Shown here: positions 24,751 through 32,484 of the stretch, piece by piece
Layout of the letters: each line of letters begins with the position of its first letter
Position numbering within the stretch: position 1 is the first letter of the stretch
DNA from: a virus
Reading direction: 5' to 3' (one strand)
DNA length: 47,730 bases
Virus record (IMG/VR): IMGVR_UViG_3300032046_000043
Coordinates: 1-47,730 of that record
Notes under the pieces: model-generated
Told to the model about the DNA's origin: nothing
Database searches by the model: none
Seen by the model: the letters and a program-made list of their open reading frames with translations, nothing else
Translations under genes and position numbers: made by a program

Positions 24751-25432
24751 GAGAAAAATGATTAAAAATGCTAACCTTTTAAATTTATTTTCATGGCATG
24801 TATATGATAAAGTATGTATGTCAAAAACATTTTTGATATTCCGCATATATATGAAAATGCAAGATCGTTGCACTATCAACCATTTTATTATGGGGCGTAT
24901 CGTTATGTTGACAAATTGTAAGAAAATAACAAAATGTTCCATTATGATACAGTGTAGGGTTTTACTGCTGTAAAGGCTTAAAGTTCCATTATGATACACT
25001 TTTTTCCTGATTTTAGCAAAATGTCAAGATAAAGCATACGCCCCATAATAATTTTCCTGATTACTTTCAATTACGTCAAGTAAAATCACCTGGCATAAAA
25101 CTTGTGATCGCAAGAAACATGCCAAATTGTATAATAAAGTATACTATGCGTTTACAAGACCGTTTTTAGGAAAAATGTCAAAATCTTAGACGGTCGACAT
25201 TATGTTAAAGTTTACAACTTTTTTTTAAGTAAGATATATATTTACTGTCAACATTATGTTAAAGTTATATATAAATCAGTCAAAAGTGATAAGGTTTAAC
25301 ATAATGTCTACCATGCCTTGCAAAAGTGACTTAATTCATTTTTAATTATGGGGCGTCCGGGGCAACATTTTTCCTGCGACTTGCCAACTCGATATTTTGA
25401 CTGCATCGCATTTTATCAGTATAGCATTTTTC
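24751..25432. other. Non-coding repeat-rich region, candidate origin
   Basis: No credible gene. Short repeats recur: a 16-bp inverted pair TTATTATGGGGCGTAT (24885-24900, inverted at 25036-25051) with a further direct 12-bp copy at 25345-25356; GTTCCATTATGATACA twice (24936-24951, 24983-24998); ACATTATGTTAAAGTT twice (25197-25212, 25251-25266) with an inverted copy at 25295-25307. TGTCA/TGACA pentamers are scattered throughout. Clustered iteron-like repeats in AT-rich DNA beside replication and ParB-like genes fit a replication origin or partition site. Confidence 0.55.
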
Positions 25433-25461
25433 TTGACATATCCCACTTTATAGAATATCAT
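25433..25461 (+). promoter_or_regulatory. Rightward promoter with no gene downstream
   Basis: TTGACA (25433-25438), 17 bases, TATCAT (25456-25461). The transcript would run about 140 bases through non-coding DNA into the hairpin at 25579-25608, so a small RNA is possible. Confidence 0.5.
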
Positions 25462-25573
25462 AACAAGATTTGCATATAAGGGCAATCATAATGGCATTTT
25501 AAGACATCATTTTATATTGCTATGTATTATAGCATGTATGCTTTATTGATTTATATGGCATGATTGAAGACAT

Positions 25574-25608
25574 AAAAAAAACCATGCAATAGTGATACTG
25601 CATGGTTT
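25574..25608 (-). terminator. Intrinsic terminator of the ParB-like operon
   Basis: AAACCATGCA (25579-25588) pairs with TGCATGGTTT (25599-25608); on the minus strand the stem is followed by a run of eight T (25574-25581, partly in the stem). It lies 19 bases after the last gene of the leftward small operon. Confidence 0.85.
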
Positions 25609-25626
25609 ATTGTTGAAAATCATTGT

Positions 25627-25968
25627 TTAATCGTCAAAATACGATCGCTTGTCAGTGTCGTATATCAGAAATTCTCTGCTGATTTTATGATGCAGATCCG
25701 CATCAAAATCAGAGTACATTTTTACTGCATTTTTGATAAGCAGTGTTTCTAATTCATCATTGACAACTAGCCAGTTCGCATTTATTATCGGTATAGCATT
25801 CTCAATCATGCCGATAATAAAATCGCTCTCATCAAGAGTGTTATCCCATTTCAAGCATGAGTACCCGTCAGAAATACCATCATTATTTCTAAATGATATT
25901 TCAAGGTATTTTTCACCAGCCAGTTCATCATACCCAAGCTCCAGTGTTAAAATCCCAAGTTTTTTCAT
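25627..25968 (-). CDS. Hypothetical protein, 113 aa
   Basis: Start 9 bases after GGAG in the end of the zinc-ribbon gene. Acidic, mixed alpha/beta, no known motif. Last gene of the ParB-like operon, directly before the terminator. Confidence 0.6.
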   Translation of the reverse strand: MKKLGILTLELGYDELAGEKYLEISFRNNDGISDGYSCLKWDNTLDESDFIIGMIENAIPIINANWLVVNDELETLLIKNAVKMYSDFDADLHHKISREFLIYDTDKRSYFDD

Positions 25969-25974
25969 TTCGCT

Positions 25975-26130
25975 TTACTCCTTTCCCATATATTGCTTTG
26001 GCATGATATTCCTACATGATTGACAAATGAATTTTTTGTTACTCATCACTGCAATAAATGTTTTATCACATTTTATGCACTTATTAATTTTATATCCTGA
26101 TCTGATTATAAGCCTGTCTATGTCATTCAT
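25975..26130 (-). CDS. Zinc-ribbon protein 2, 51 aa
   Basis: The ATG overlaps the stop of the previous zinc-ribbon gene (ATGA). CIKC at residues 18-21 and CQSC at about 37-40 make a four-cysteine zinc ribbon in a basic protein. It resembles its neighbour (CIIC/CKNC), so the pair looks like an ancient duplication. Probable nucleic-acid or protein-binding regulator. Confidence 0.65.
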   Translation of the reverse strand: MNDIDRLIIRSGYKINKCIKCDKTFIAVMSNKKFICQSCRNIMPKQYMGKE

Positions 26131-26291
26131 TTTACTATTCCTTTTTGTTTAAGGGTTGGTAATAATTGTAAGTAAATTGATATTACCCTATCCCCTTGTA
26201 TGCAATTTTTGCATACAAATTTTTTGACCTTGCTAAAAGTCATACTTTTCTGGTTGCAAATTATACATGTTCTTAACCTTGCTTTTTTCAT
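26127..26291 (-). CDS. Zinc-ribbon protein 1, 54 aa
   Basis: Start at the ATG at 26291, because the same GGAATAGTAAA leader precedes it as precedes the ParB-like gene. CIIC (9-12) and CKNC (about 27-30) form a zinc ribbon; Lys/Arg rich. It probably acts with the ParB-like protein or as a transcription regulator. Confidence 0.65.
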   Translation of the reverse strand: MKKARLRTCIICNQKSMTFSKVKKFVCKNCIQGDRVISIYLQLLPTLKQKGIVK

Positions 26292-26317
26292 TTTACTATT
26301 CCTTTCTTGTTTAATTG
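26292..26317 (-). repeat. 26-bp leader repeat, copy in front of zinc ribbon 1
   Basis: These 26 bases are identical to 26721-26746 in front of the ParB-like gene, and a shortened version (26131-26153) precedes zinc ribbon 2. On the minus strand each reads ...AAGGAATAGTAAA just before ATG, so the same ribosome-binding leader has been copied three times in one operon. Confidence 0.8.
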
Positions 26318-26384
26318 AAGGGGATGACTGCATCCCGTTATCTGATTTAATGTATAAAAGTTATTATACATATTAGACCCCGAC

Positions 26385-26720
26385 TTAGGGGCATTCAATC
26401 CAATCATCAAAATCCTCCTTAGTTAAATGATATGCTTCTAAATAGGCTTTTATGAGGGGACTTTCAAGCTCTATCTCCATCACGGACACAGTTCTAATCC
26501 CTAATTCCTGAGCAACGTGATATTGTGCATATCCCGCTATGATAAACCGTGATTTCTTTTCAACCATGAGATAACCCTTAAAGCCCTCTTTTTGCATAGC
26601 ACGTCTTATAAGATCACATACTTTCGGATTAAGGATAAAATTCAATTTGGGATGCGGTCTGATTGACGACAGTAGCACGTCATTAAATACATCATTATCT
26701 ATGTTCTTAAATTCCATCAT
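26385..26720 (-). CDS. ParB N-terminal-domain-like protein, 111 aa
   Basis: SIRPHPKLNFILNP (19-32) and IIAGYAQYHVAQELGIRTVSV (60-80) match the ParB/sulfiredoxin fold, where the usual text is I-x-x-GHxRYxAAxxLG-x-x-x-V-x-V. Here the His and Arg of GHxR are Tyr and Gln, so CTP or ATP handling may be lost. No HTH domain follows, so DNA binding would need a partner. It is the first gene of a four-gene operon with a consensus promoter. Confidence 0.7.
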   Translation of the reverse strand: MMEFKNIDNDVFNDVLLSSIRPHPKLNFILNPKVCDLIRRAMQKEGFKGYLMVEKKSRFIIAGYAQYHVAQELGIRTVSVMEIELESPLIKAYLEAYHLTKEDFDDWIECP

Positions 26721-26746
26721 TTTACTATTCCTTTCTTGTTTAATTG
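26721..26746 (-). repeat. 26-bp leader repeat, copy in front of ParB-like gene
   Basis: Identical to 26292-26317. It carries the GGAATAGTAAA ribosome site of the ParB-like gene. Confidence 0.8.
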
Positions 26747-26773
26747 TTAAAATTTTCTTCTTCGTATGCCTTC

Positions 26774-26802
26774 ATTATACCACAAAGTCAAACATTTGTC
26801 AA
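26774..26802 (-). promoter_or_regulatory. Consensus sigma70 promoter of the ParB-like operon
   Basis: Minus strand TTGACA (26797-26802), 17-base spacer, TATAAT (26774-26779), preceded by GTGG, the same style as the other two consensus promoters. It points away from the 42-bp array. Confidence 0.85.
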
Positions 26803-26879
26803 GGAAAATCTTTTACATAATGCTGACAGTATACTGACAGAAAACTGACGCTCTTCAATATAATGAGATTGCAATATGT

Positions 26880-27047
26880 CAACTTGTCAGAGATTAAAGA
26901 TTTTGACATACAGCGTGAACTCAACTTGTCAGAGATTAAAGATTTTGACATACAGCGTGAACTCAACTTGTCAGAGATTAAAGATTTTGACACACAGTGT
27001 GAACTCAACTTGTCAGAGATTAAAGATTTTGACAGATAGTCGAACTC
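26880..27047. repeat. Four-copy 42-bp tandem array
   Basis: Units start at 26880, 26922, 26964 and 27006. Each contains TTGTCAGAGATTAAAG followed by ATTTTGACA, so TGTCA and TGACA face each other around an AT-rich core. Copies 1-2 are identical over most of their length, copy 3 has two changes near the end, and copy 4 diverges after TTTTGACA. It lies between the leftward ParB-operon promoter and the rightward late promoter, so it may bind a regulator of both or act as a partition or origin site. Confidence 0.9.
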
Positions 27048-27163
27048 GACTTGACTATCTCATATTAACGTGAAAAGGGAGAAATACTCTCTTTCCGCCC
27101 ACTGGTGCCCCGGGGCTACCCTCGCCTCCCCTTACTCTTTACTTTCTGTCAACAAGATTTTTC

Positions 27164-27192
27164 TTGACATTATACTTTATATATGGTATAAT
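27164..27192 (+). promoter_or_regulatory. Consensus sigma70 promoter of the rightward virion arm
   Basis: TTGACA (27164-27169), 17-base spacer and TATAAT (27187-27192) are perfect, with GG before the -10. No other strong plus-strand promoter is seen before the next terminator at 35344, so this probably drives the packaging and head genes. About 85 untranslated bases follow before the first ATG. Confidence 0.88.
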
Positions 27193-27288
27193 GATAATGA
27201 AGGTATACTATGATGTTGAATTTATATGTAAAGCATTATCAAATCCACGAGATACAAAATACTTTATGCTTTCAGTGGGATGAAATAA

Positions 27289-27696
27289 ATGAAGATTTTA
27301 GAGTTAGTTCCCATCAAAAGTGCCAAATCAGCGACGCCTCCATCTGAAATTCATGATGCGGTGTCCTCTTTATCTGATCTCATTCCGTCTGAGTATAGGG
27401 ATGACATACCCGCATATCTTGAAAAAATACTCCTCGCATCCACTTTAGGCGGTTTCACTATGTCTAATCAGCAATACACATCTCTTACAGAGTTATTTAA
27501 TAAGAAAGTTGCTCCTGCCCCACGGCAGCTCGATATAAACCAAAAAGTTTCAGTTGAGCATGTTATCAAATCGTATCTTGACAAAAACGGGGACAATATG
27601 TATTCTGCGTTACTTACTTTACCTTCTCTGTTGGAGGAGGAGAGAAGACTAACAAATATGATAGAGGCTGAGTTCAAAGAGGTGGATGATGAGTAG
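27289..27696 (+). CDS. Possible small terminase subunit
   Basis: 135 residues, first gene after the rightward promoter. Helical, with an acidic C-terminus (EEERRLTNMIEAEFKEVDDE). No HTH signature is clear. Small terminases usually sit one or two genes before the large subunit, as here. Assignment is by place and size only. Confidence 0.45.
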   Translation: MKILELVPIKSAKSATPPSEIHDAVSSLSDLIPSEYRDDIPAYLEKILLASTLGGFTMSNQQYTSLTELFNKKVAPAPRQLDINQKVSVEHVIKSYLDKNGDNMYSALLTLPSLLEEERRLTNMIEAEFKEVDDE

Positions 27697-27907
27697 AATA
27701 CCGATTCGATACCGAGTACTTGACGCTTTACGTGGTAAAAAGGCTACTATATTTAGTTGTATAGGAACAGTTCTTACTTTTACAGTAGCGAAAGGATGGG
27801 TAGATCCAGCGACTGCGTTCCTTTTATCAGGGGTCGCATCTGCGTTTGGGTTTACTATAAACATTGCAGATAAAATTTGGCAAGACGGGAAAAATAGACC
27901 GAGTTGA
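27686..27907 (+). CDS. Small two-span membrane protein, holin-like
   Basis: 73 residues (a second ATG follows at 27689). Two hydrophobic helices, about residues 20-36 and 42-60, separated by a short turn (KGWVDPA), with basic ends. The size and two-span layout fit class II holins. It sits between the terminase candidates; its stop lies inside the TerL frame. An early-acting membrane protein is the alternative. Confidence 0.55.
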   Translation: MMSRIPIRYRVLDALRGKKATIFSCIGTVLTFTVAKGWVDPATAFLLSGVASAFGFTINIADKIWQDGKNRPS

Positions 27908-29456
27908 TCCATCTATCGCTCGCCAGCGCGCAGTGGCGGCGATTCGGTGGTCTTTCTTTAACGCTATAGGGTATACGCCTCATCAATATCAGGTGTGCGC
28001 TCATAATTCGTGGCATCCGGGCTGGTTGGAAGAAATAATAAAAGCCGGGTCTACAAATTCTCACCTGGAGACACAACATCCCCCGAGCCAACCAGCCCGT
28101 TATAGGGCTGCGGAAAACTCAGCAGCTCGTTATCGTTTTACTATTTCAGGACGTCGTGGAGGTAAAACGGAGTGGGCGGCGCACGAGGCAGCTGCTTATA
28201 TGATAGCAGGTCCGTATAAGGTAATGATAGGATGCCCGTCCTACGATTTAGGATACAAAGAGTTCAGAGTTATTATGGCAGATTTAATGCACGAGAACTC
28301 GCCTGTGCGCATAGTAGACGTGGGGGATAATAAAGAGGGCGGGAATCTGCATATCAAGACTGATATTGGTTCTGAGTGCGTGGTTGTATCTTTTGATAAG
28401 CCAAAAAAATCTGGGCACGGCGAAGAGTATGACTTAATTATTTTATCAGAGACCGGACTGATGGATAATATAGGTGGAGAGGACGGTATATGGAATAAGG
28501 TTATTATAGGAACTATGGCATCCAGAAAAGCAGAGGTTATATGTCCCACAACCCCGCAGGGACAGGACGACTGGTTGTATCCTAGATTTCTAGCAGGACT
28601 TCCGCTAGATAGTAAATGGCGGTCACTTTATGAAATAGATCCAAAGAAGTATCCTTACGATCCAGATTATCTTTCATTATGCTGGCCTGCTTTTGCAAAT
28701 GTTTATGGGTTTAATGAAGATGTAGTAAAAATGAAAGCGGAAACACCGCCCAGGATCTTTGAGGAGCAGGTCTTAGGTCATTTCGTTAGATGGTCTGGCG
28801 CTATATGGATCAATGATTTTTGTTTTGATCCTAGAGTGCACGTTATAGACTCGTTTGATATTCCTAGTTGGTGGAATAGAATAGAAATTATAGACCCTGG
28901 GTTCTCTGGTCTATTTGGATGGGCGGCTCTGGTAACCGATCCCGCTGGGGATCACTTTATAGTTGATGAGTATTATGTCAATAGAACACTTTATGATCAG
29001 CATATAGCAGATATATTAGCCAGAAGAAAAGCTATGTATGGAGCTGACATACCAGATTTTATTCCAGTCTATATAGACCCAGAGGATCCCAGGATAGTAG
29101 CCGAGTTCAATGCCAAAGGAATGGCATGTATCCCGGCCGATAATGATGTTTTGGTTGGATTTCAACAGGGAGCGTGGTTATTCCAGAATGATCATTTACA
29201 CATTTTTAGTAGGTGTAAAAGGACTGTGGAGTCGTTAAAGAACCATGAGTGGGCTAAACAGAGCGGCGCTTCTGCAAAACGGAAAGAAGCCAATGATAAA
29301 TGGAAGCATTTTAGCGACATTGTTAGATATGCGGCTAATGCGCCAAAGTCAGAAAGTATAGCTCCGAAGATAGAGAGTGGCGAGGTTAAAGGGTTTAATC
29401 CTATGGTAATTCTTAATGAGATGCGAAATAAGGGTATAGAAAATTGGGTGTTTTAA
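27864..29456 (+). CDS. terL: Terminase large subunit
   Basis: ATPase part: SGRRGGKTEWA (about residues 93-103) is the terminase Walker A, and YDLIILSETG (about 189-198) replaces the usual Walker B acid pair. Nuclease part: IIDPGFSG (about 340-347), YIDPEDP (about 407-413) and a late KHFSDIVRYA give the RNase-H-like metal-binding acids. It packages DNA into the prohead. The TTG start at 27864 overlaps the previous gene and has no obvious ribosome site, so the true start may be somewhat downstream. Confidence 0.9.
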   Translation: MQIKFGKTGKIDRVDPSIARQRAVAAIRWSFFNAIGYTPHQYQVCAHNSWHPGWLEEIIKAGSTNSHLETQHPPSQPARYRAAENSAARYRFTISGRRGGKTEWAAHEAAAYMIAGPYKVMIGCPSYDLGYKEFRVIMADLMHENSPVRIVDVGDNKEGGNLHIKTDIGSECVVVSFDKPKKSGHGEEYDLIILSETGLMDNIGGEDGIWNKVIIGTMASRKAEVICPTTPQGQDDWLYPRFLAGLPLDSKWRSLYEIDPKKYPYDPDYLSLCWPAFANVYGFNEDVVKMKAETPPRIFEEQVLGHFVRWSGAIWINDFCFDPRVHVIDSFDIPSWWNRIEIIDPGFSGLFGWAALVTDPAGDHFIVDEYYVNRTLYDQHIADILARRKAMYGADIPDFIPVYIDPEDPRIVAEFNAKGMACIPADNDVLVGFQQGAWLFQNDHLHIFSRCKRTVESLKNHEWAKQSGASAKRKEANDKWKHFSDIVRYAANAPKSESIAPKIESGEVKGFNPMVILNEMRNKGIENWVF

Positions 29457-31129
29457 GATTAACTAAAGAAGAAGAGTACGCATATTGGACTGAAATATAT
29501 CGGAATTGTGTGGATAGTCGTAGAGATATCGAACAGCAATGGGTTAAATATTATAACGCAGTAGATGACCAGTTGTTTGTTGGTAGAAAAAATGCAGATA
29601 AGTCTGATGTTATAGAAATTAACGAGTTATCATCTATAGTAGAGACTATCATACCAAATATAATACTGAAACCTGGATCTGTCGAGGTCAGAGCTGTCAA
29701 CGAGGAAGATATATATAGAGCGGTTATATATGAGTATATAGCGAAATATATTTTAAGGCATTATAATATAAGAGATCAGTTTATAAGAACTGTATTTGAC
29801 ACTCTTGTACTAGGTGATGGTCTAGTCAAAGTGGGCTATTGGTTACTTCCACTCATACAGGACGCCCAATGGAGGGCGGGCATGTCATCATCTTCAAGAA
29901 GCGGAGGTTTTGTTGATGTTGGCGAGTCCGCCTTCGCCCTCCATACTAAACTTTTTGAGTTTTATCCTGATTATCATATAGACGACTGGTCTCAGCAGAG
30001 GTTTTTTATACATGAGGTTTGGAAACACATTTCAGAGTTTGAGGATAATGATTTATATGATAAAAAAGTTGTTAAGAGACTGAAGCCATCGTTAGTTGAA
30101 AAAGATTTGTATTCCACCACTACTGGTAATTTTGATTTTCTGAAGAAGAAGGAATATGTTAAGGTACAGGAGATACATGATCTTATTAATGCTAAGATGA
30201 AAATAATGTCATACGATAGTGGTGCCGGGGAGTTTCTTTATGATAATGATGTTTTATATCCTATAATACCTTTTGAGAGACTGGCTTTTGGGTATAGACC
30301 TATGAAAATATGGGGTTCATCTGTATCACAAAAAATCTATCAACACGTTAAATCATTATCTAAATACCACTCAGCGTTGGATTCTTTACTAGGAAAGTTA
30401 GGAATTACGAAGGTGCTTTATAATCAAGCTCTATGGAAGGCTGATATGATAAAAAAGCTAGAGGCATCTTCAGATAGCGTTATAGGTATAGCAGGACCCC
30501 CTACTGGATCTTATGAAGTTATGGATCTTGGAATATCATCTAAGCAATTTGTATTTGATAGAGCTATTGCACTAAAAGAGGAAACTATAAGATCTATATC
30601 TGGGGTTACTAGATCTCAAATGGGGGAACATGATGTTGGCGCAAAGACCGCATTTGAGGTAAATGTTCTAAAAGGTTCAGCTGATGTTAAAATGGCTATG
30701 AGGTTAGAGCTTTTTGAGTCTTTTGCGTCTAGAGTTATGGAGAAACTATTATATATAGTATCCATAGAGTACGAACCTGCTAGGGTGGCACAAATGACTG
30801 GTATAAGAGCCGATGTTGTTGACGGATTGATGCAACCATACGATCCTTCTCGTTTCGTTTTATCGTATGGTGAATCAGCTATGGAAGCTAATAATGAGAG
30901 ATTGCAGAAATTAACATTTTTACTTAATAGCGGATTGCCTCTTAATCCAGTCGAGTTCGGTAGAATATTTATGGACGCTCTAAACTTAGAGTATACTGAT
31001 AATTTGATACTGCCGGGTATACCTATGGGTAAACCTACTCCAGCGAGAGCGCAACAGAGTGATCAAAATGTTAGTAAGCCAGGGAATAGGCAAGAACAAG
31101 GTATTGGTAACAGAGAGATTGAAGATTGA
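29444..31129 (+). CDS. Portal protein
   Basis: 561 residues; the TTG start overlaps the TerL end by 13 bases, with AGGG upstream. Position after TerL and before scaffold and capsid, length, and helix-rich sequence fit podoviral portal proteins (WTEIYRNCVDSRRDIEQQW at the N-terminus; SGVTRSQMGEHD in the C-terminal third resembles the portal stem region). It forms the dodecameric DNA channel at one vertex. Confidence 0.8.
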   Translation: MGVLRLTKEEEYAYWTEIYRNCVDSRRDIEQQWVKYYNAVDDQLFVGRKNADKSDVIEINELSSIVETIIPNIILKPGSVEVRAVNEEDIYRAVIYEYIAKYILRHYNIRDQFIRTVFDTLVLGDGLVKVGYWLLPLIQDAQWRAGMSSSSRSGGFVDVGESAFALHTKLFEFYPDYHIDDWSQQRFFIHEVWKHISEFEDNDLYDKKVVKRLKPSLVEKDLYSTTTGNFDFLKKKEYVKVQEIHDLINAKMKIMSYDSGAGEFLYDNDVLYPIIPFERLAFGYRPMKIWGSSVSQKIYQHVKSLSKYHSALDSLLGKLGITKVLYNQALWKADMIKKLEASSDSVIGIAGPPTGSYEVMDLGISSKQFVFDRAIALKEETIRSISGVTRSQMGEHDVGAKTAFEVNVLKGSADVKMAMRLELFESFASRVMEKLLYIVSIEYEPARVAQMTGIRADVVDGLMQPYDPSRFVLSYGESAMEANNERLQKLTFLLNSGLPLNPVEFGRIFMDALNLEYTDNLILPGIPMGKPTPARAQQSDQNVSKPGNRQEQGIGNREIED

Positions 31130-31200
31130 ACAATCTTCATCTCAATTAAAGGAATTGGAGATTGAAGATTGAACAATCTTCATCTCAATTAAAGGAATTG
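31115..31200 (+). repeat. Two 43-bp tandem copies with palindrome
   Basis: Copy 1 (31115-31157) covers the end of the portal gene and copy 2 (31158-31200) supplies the ribosome site of the next gene. Each holds the palindrome GAAGATTGAACAATCTTC (8-bp stem, AA loop), extended by GAGAT/TCTC. The duplication puts two hairpins between portal and zinc-ribbon genes and may tune mRNA stability or translation. Confidence 0.85.
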
Positions 31201-31207
31201 AAAATTA

Positions 31208-31573
31208 ATGCCAAATTATCTCTATATATGTAAATCTTGTGGAGAGCATTTTGAGACTTATGCTAAATATGGAGACCACTCAGCAGAGTGTCCGAAGTGC
31301 GGGTCTGTTGATAAAGATAGAGATTATAGATCTGAGTTTTCTGGTATAGGTCTTGTTATGGATTCTCTTGGAGAAGGGTTTAATGTAAGTGCAGGGGTTA
31401 GGTATAAGAATAGACAGGATTTACATAATAAGATGAGGGAAAAAGGTCTTGAACCTATGATGGGTAGTTCTGTATCAAAAGTTAGTAGGCCTTTATATGC
31501 AGATGAACAGCGTGAAAAGTATTATGAGTCTATTAAGAACACACAAGCAAAGGACGTTATAGTAGAGGACTAA
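31208..31573 (+). CDS. FmdB-like zinc-ribbon protein
   Basis: 121 residues. MPNYLYICKSCGEHFE...ECPKCGS: C8-x2-C11 and C28-x2-C31 form the rubredoxin-like ribbon of the FmdB regulator family, whose short members often start MPxYxYxCxxCG. The C-terminal part is unrelated and charged. Such proteins occur in phage head operons with unknown role. Confidence 0.7.
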   Translation: MPNYLYICKSCGEHFETYAKYGDHSAECPKCGSVDKDRDYRSEFSGIGLVMDSLGEGFNVSAGVRYKNRQDLHNKMREKGLEPMMGSSVSKVSRPLYADEQREKYYESIKNTQAKDVIVED

Positions 31574-31587
31574 ATGAGGTGGTATAA

Positions 31588-31638
31588 ATGAAGATCTCTA
31601 TGAGTCTTCTTGAAAACTCCGAAGGAGGCTTTCAATGA
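31588..31638 (+). CDS. Possible 16-aa leader peptide
   Basis: ATG at 31588 with GGTGG upstream encodes MKISMSLLENSEGGFQ; its TGA overlaps the ATG of the next gene. It contains that gene's AGGAGG, so translation of the peptide would interact with the ribosome site. It may be chance. Confidence 0.2.
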   Translation: MKISMSLLENSEGGFQ

Positions 31639-32141
31639 GTATATCTTTGAGTAGGTTAAATATTTTATGGGTTAATTTTGGGTCTGTTGGCGTTCCAGAG
31701 GTAGTTATTTATGGTGATGATGAGGGACTGCCGCCTCAATTAAGGACTTCTCAGGTTGAGTTATTTGGATCCCCTCACTATGTGGACTTTGCAGGAGCAG
31801 GAGAGACTGTGTATGCTTCTGGGTGGATTGATGTAGCTGGCAACAATAAGATTAAAATTAAGATGTCAACAACTGGAGAGGCCGGAGCTACTGGCAATGT
31901 GGTTGCAAAATTTTTGGTTGGAAATAATCTGGTAGACGTTTTATTTGATACTGTTGAGGCCTCTTTTAATATAACACTTGCGTCTAATGGAGCTAACGAG
32001 GTTAGTAGCATCAGTGAGTTTAGTATTGGCGCATGGAGATATATGAGACTGTATTCTATTACTAATGGATCTGGCAAAACTGCACGGATTTGTATTAGGA
32101 TTTTGTCTCCAGTCCAACCAGTAATTATAACTAAAATATAG
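31635..32141 (+). CDS. Beta-rich virion protein, 168 aa
   Basis: Start behind GAAGGAGG. Alternating strands, Gly/Val/Thr-rich, ending in strands (RICIRILSPVQPVIITKI). Place between portal and scaffold suggests a head decoration or head-fibre protein. No family recognised. Confidence 0.55.
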   Translation: MSISLSRLNILWVNFGSVGVPEVVIYGDDEGLPPQLRTSQVELFGSPHYVDFAGAGETVYASGWIDVAGNNKIKIKMSTTGEAGATGNVVAKFLVGNNLVDVLFDTVEASFNITLASNGANEVSSISEFSIGAWRYMRLYSITNGSGKTARICIRILSPVQPVIITKI

Positions 32142-32150
32142 GAGAGCGTT

Positions 32151-32438
32151 ATGCCAGATGAGATTGGTGTTAATAAAGATATTTGCGATGAGAGAATGTC
32201 TACTATACAAAAAACTTTATTGAATATAAAGGATGATACGGCTAATATAGTAGAAAAAATGCTGGTTATAGGGCCTTTATGTGAAAAGGTATCCAATATA
32301 GAGCGTAGAATTTCAATTATTGAGTCTAAATTTGATAGTCTATGGAAAACAGCAATGGTAACGTTGGTAGGTCTTATAGTTACTATTATATCTGGTGTTA
32401 TTGTTTTTATTATTACTAGAAATATTATTGGAGTTTAG
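32151..32438 (+). CDS. XhlA-like coiled-coil/membrane protein
   Basis: 95 residues behind AGGAG. A coiled coil (about residues 15-62) is followed by a C-terminal membrane helix (about 68-90, MVTLVGLIVTIISGVIVFII). This is the layout of haemolysin XhlA, which associates with holins for lysis. With the two-span protein at 27686 it would form the lysis membrane components. Confidence 0.6.
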   Translation: MPDEIGVNKDICDERMSTIQKTLLNIKDDTANIVEKMLVIGPLCEKVSNIERRISIIESKFDSLWKTAMVTLVGLIVTIISGVIVFIITRNIIGV

Positions 32439-32484
32439 AAATAAATTTCTGACTCAAAAATGTAAATATTGAGAGGGTATAAAA

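Noticed and set aside
24673-24999. Minus-strand 108-aa frame and plus-strand 77-aa frame in the repeat region
   Set aside because: Low-complexity AT-rich translation, no ribosome site, and both overlap repeat motifs and a consensus promoter.
26880-27047. CRISPR array
   Set aside because: Repeats are directly tandem with no unique spacers, and no cas gene is present.
26799-27073. Open frames on both strands encoding repeated 14-residue units
   Set aside because: They arise because the 42-bp tandem unit is a multiple of three; there is no ribosome site and the region lies between two promoters. Treated as a DNA repeat array.
31778-32296. Minus-strand 172-aa frame
   Set aside because: Antisense to the 168-aa virion protein and the XhlA-like gene, both of which have good ribosome sites.
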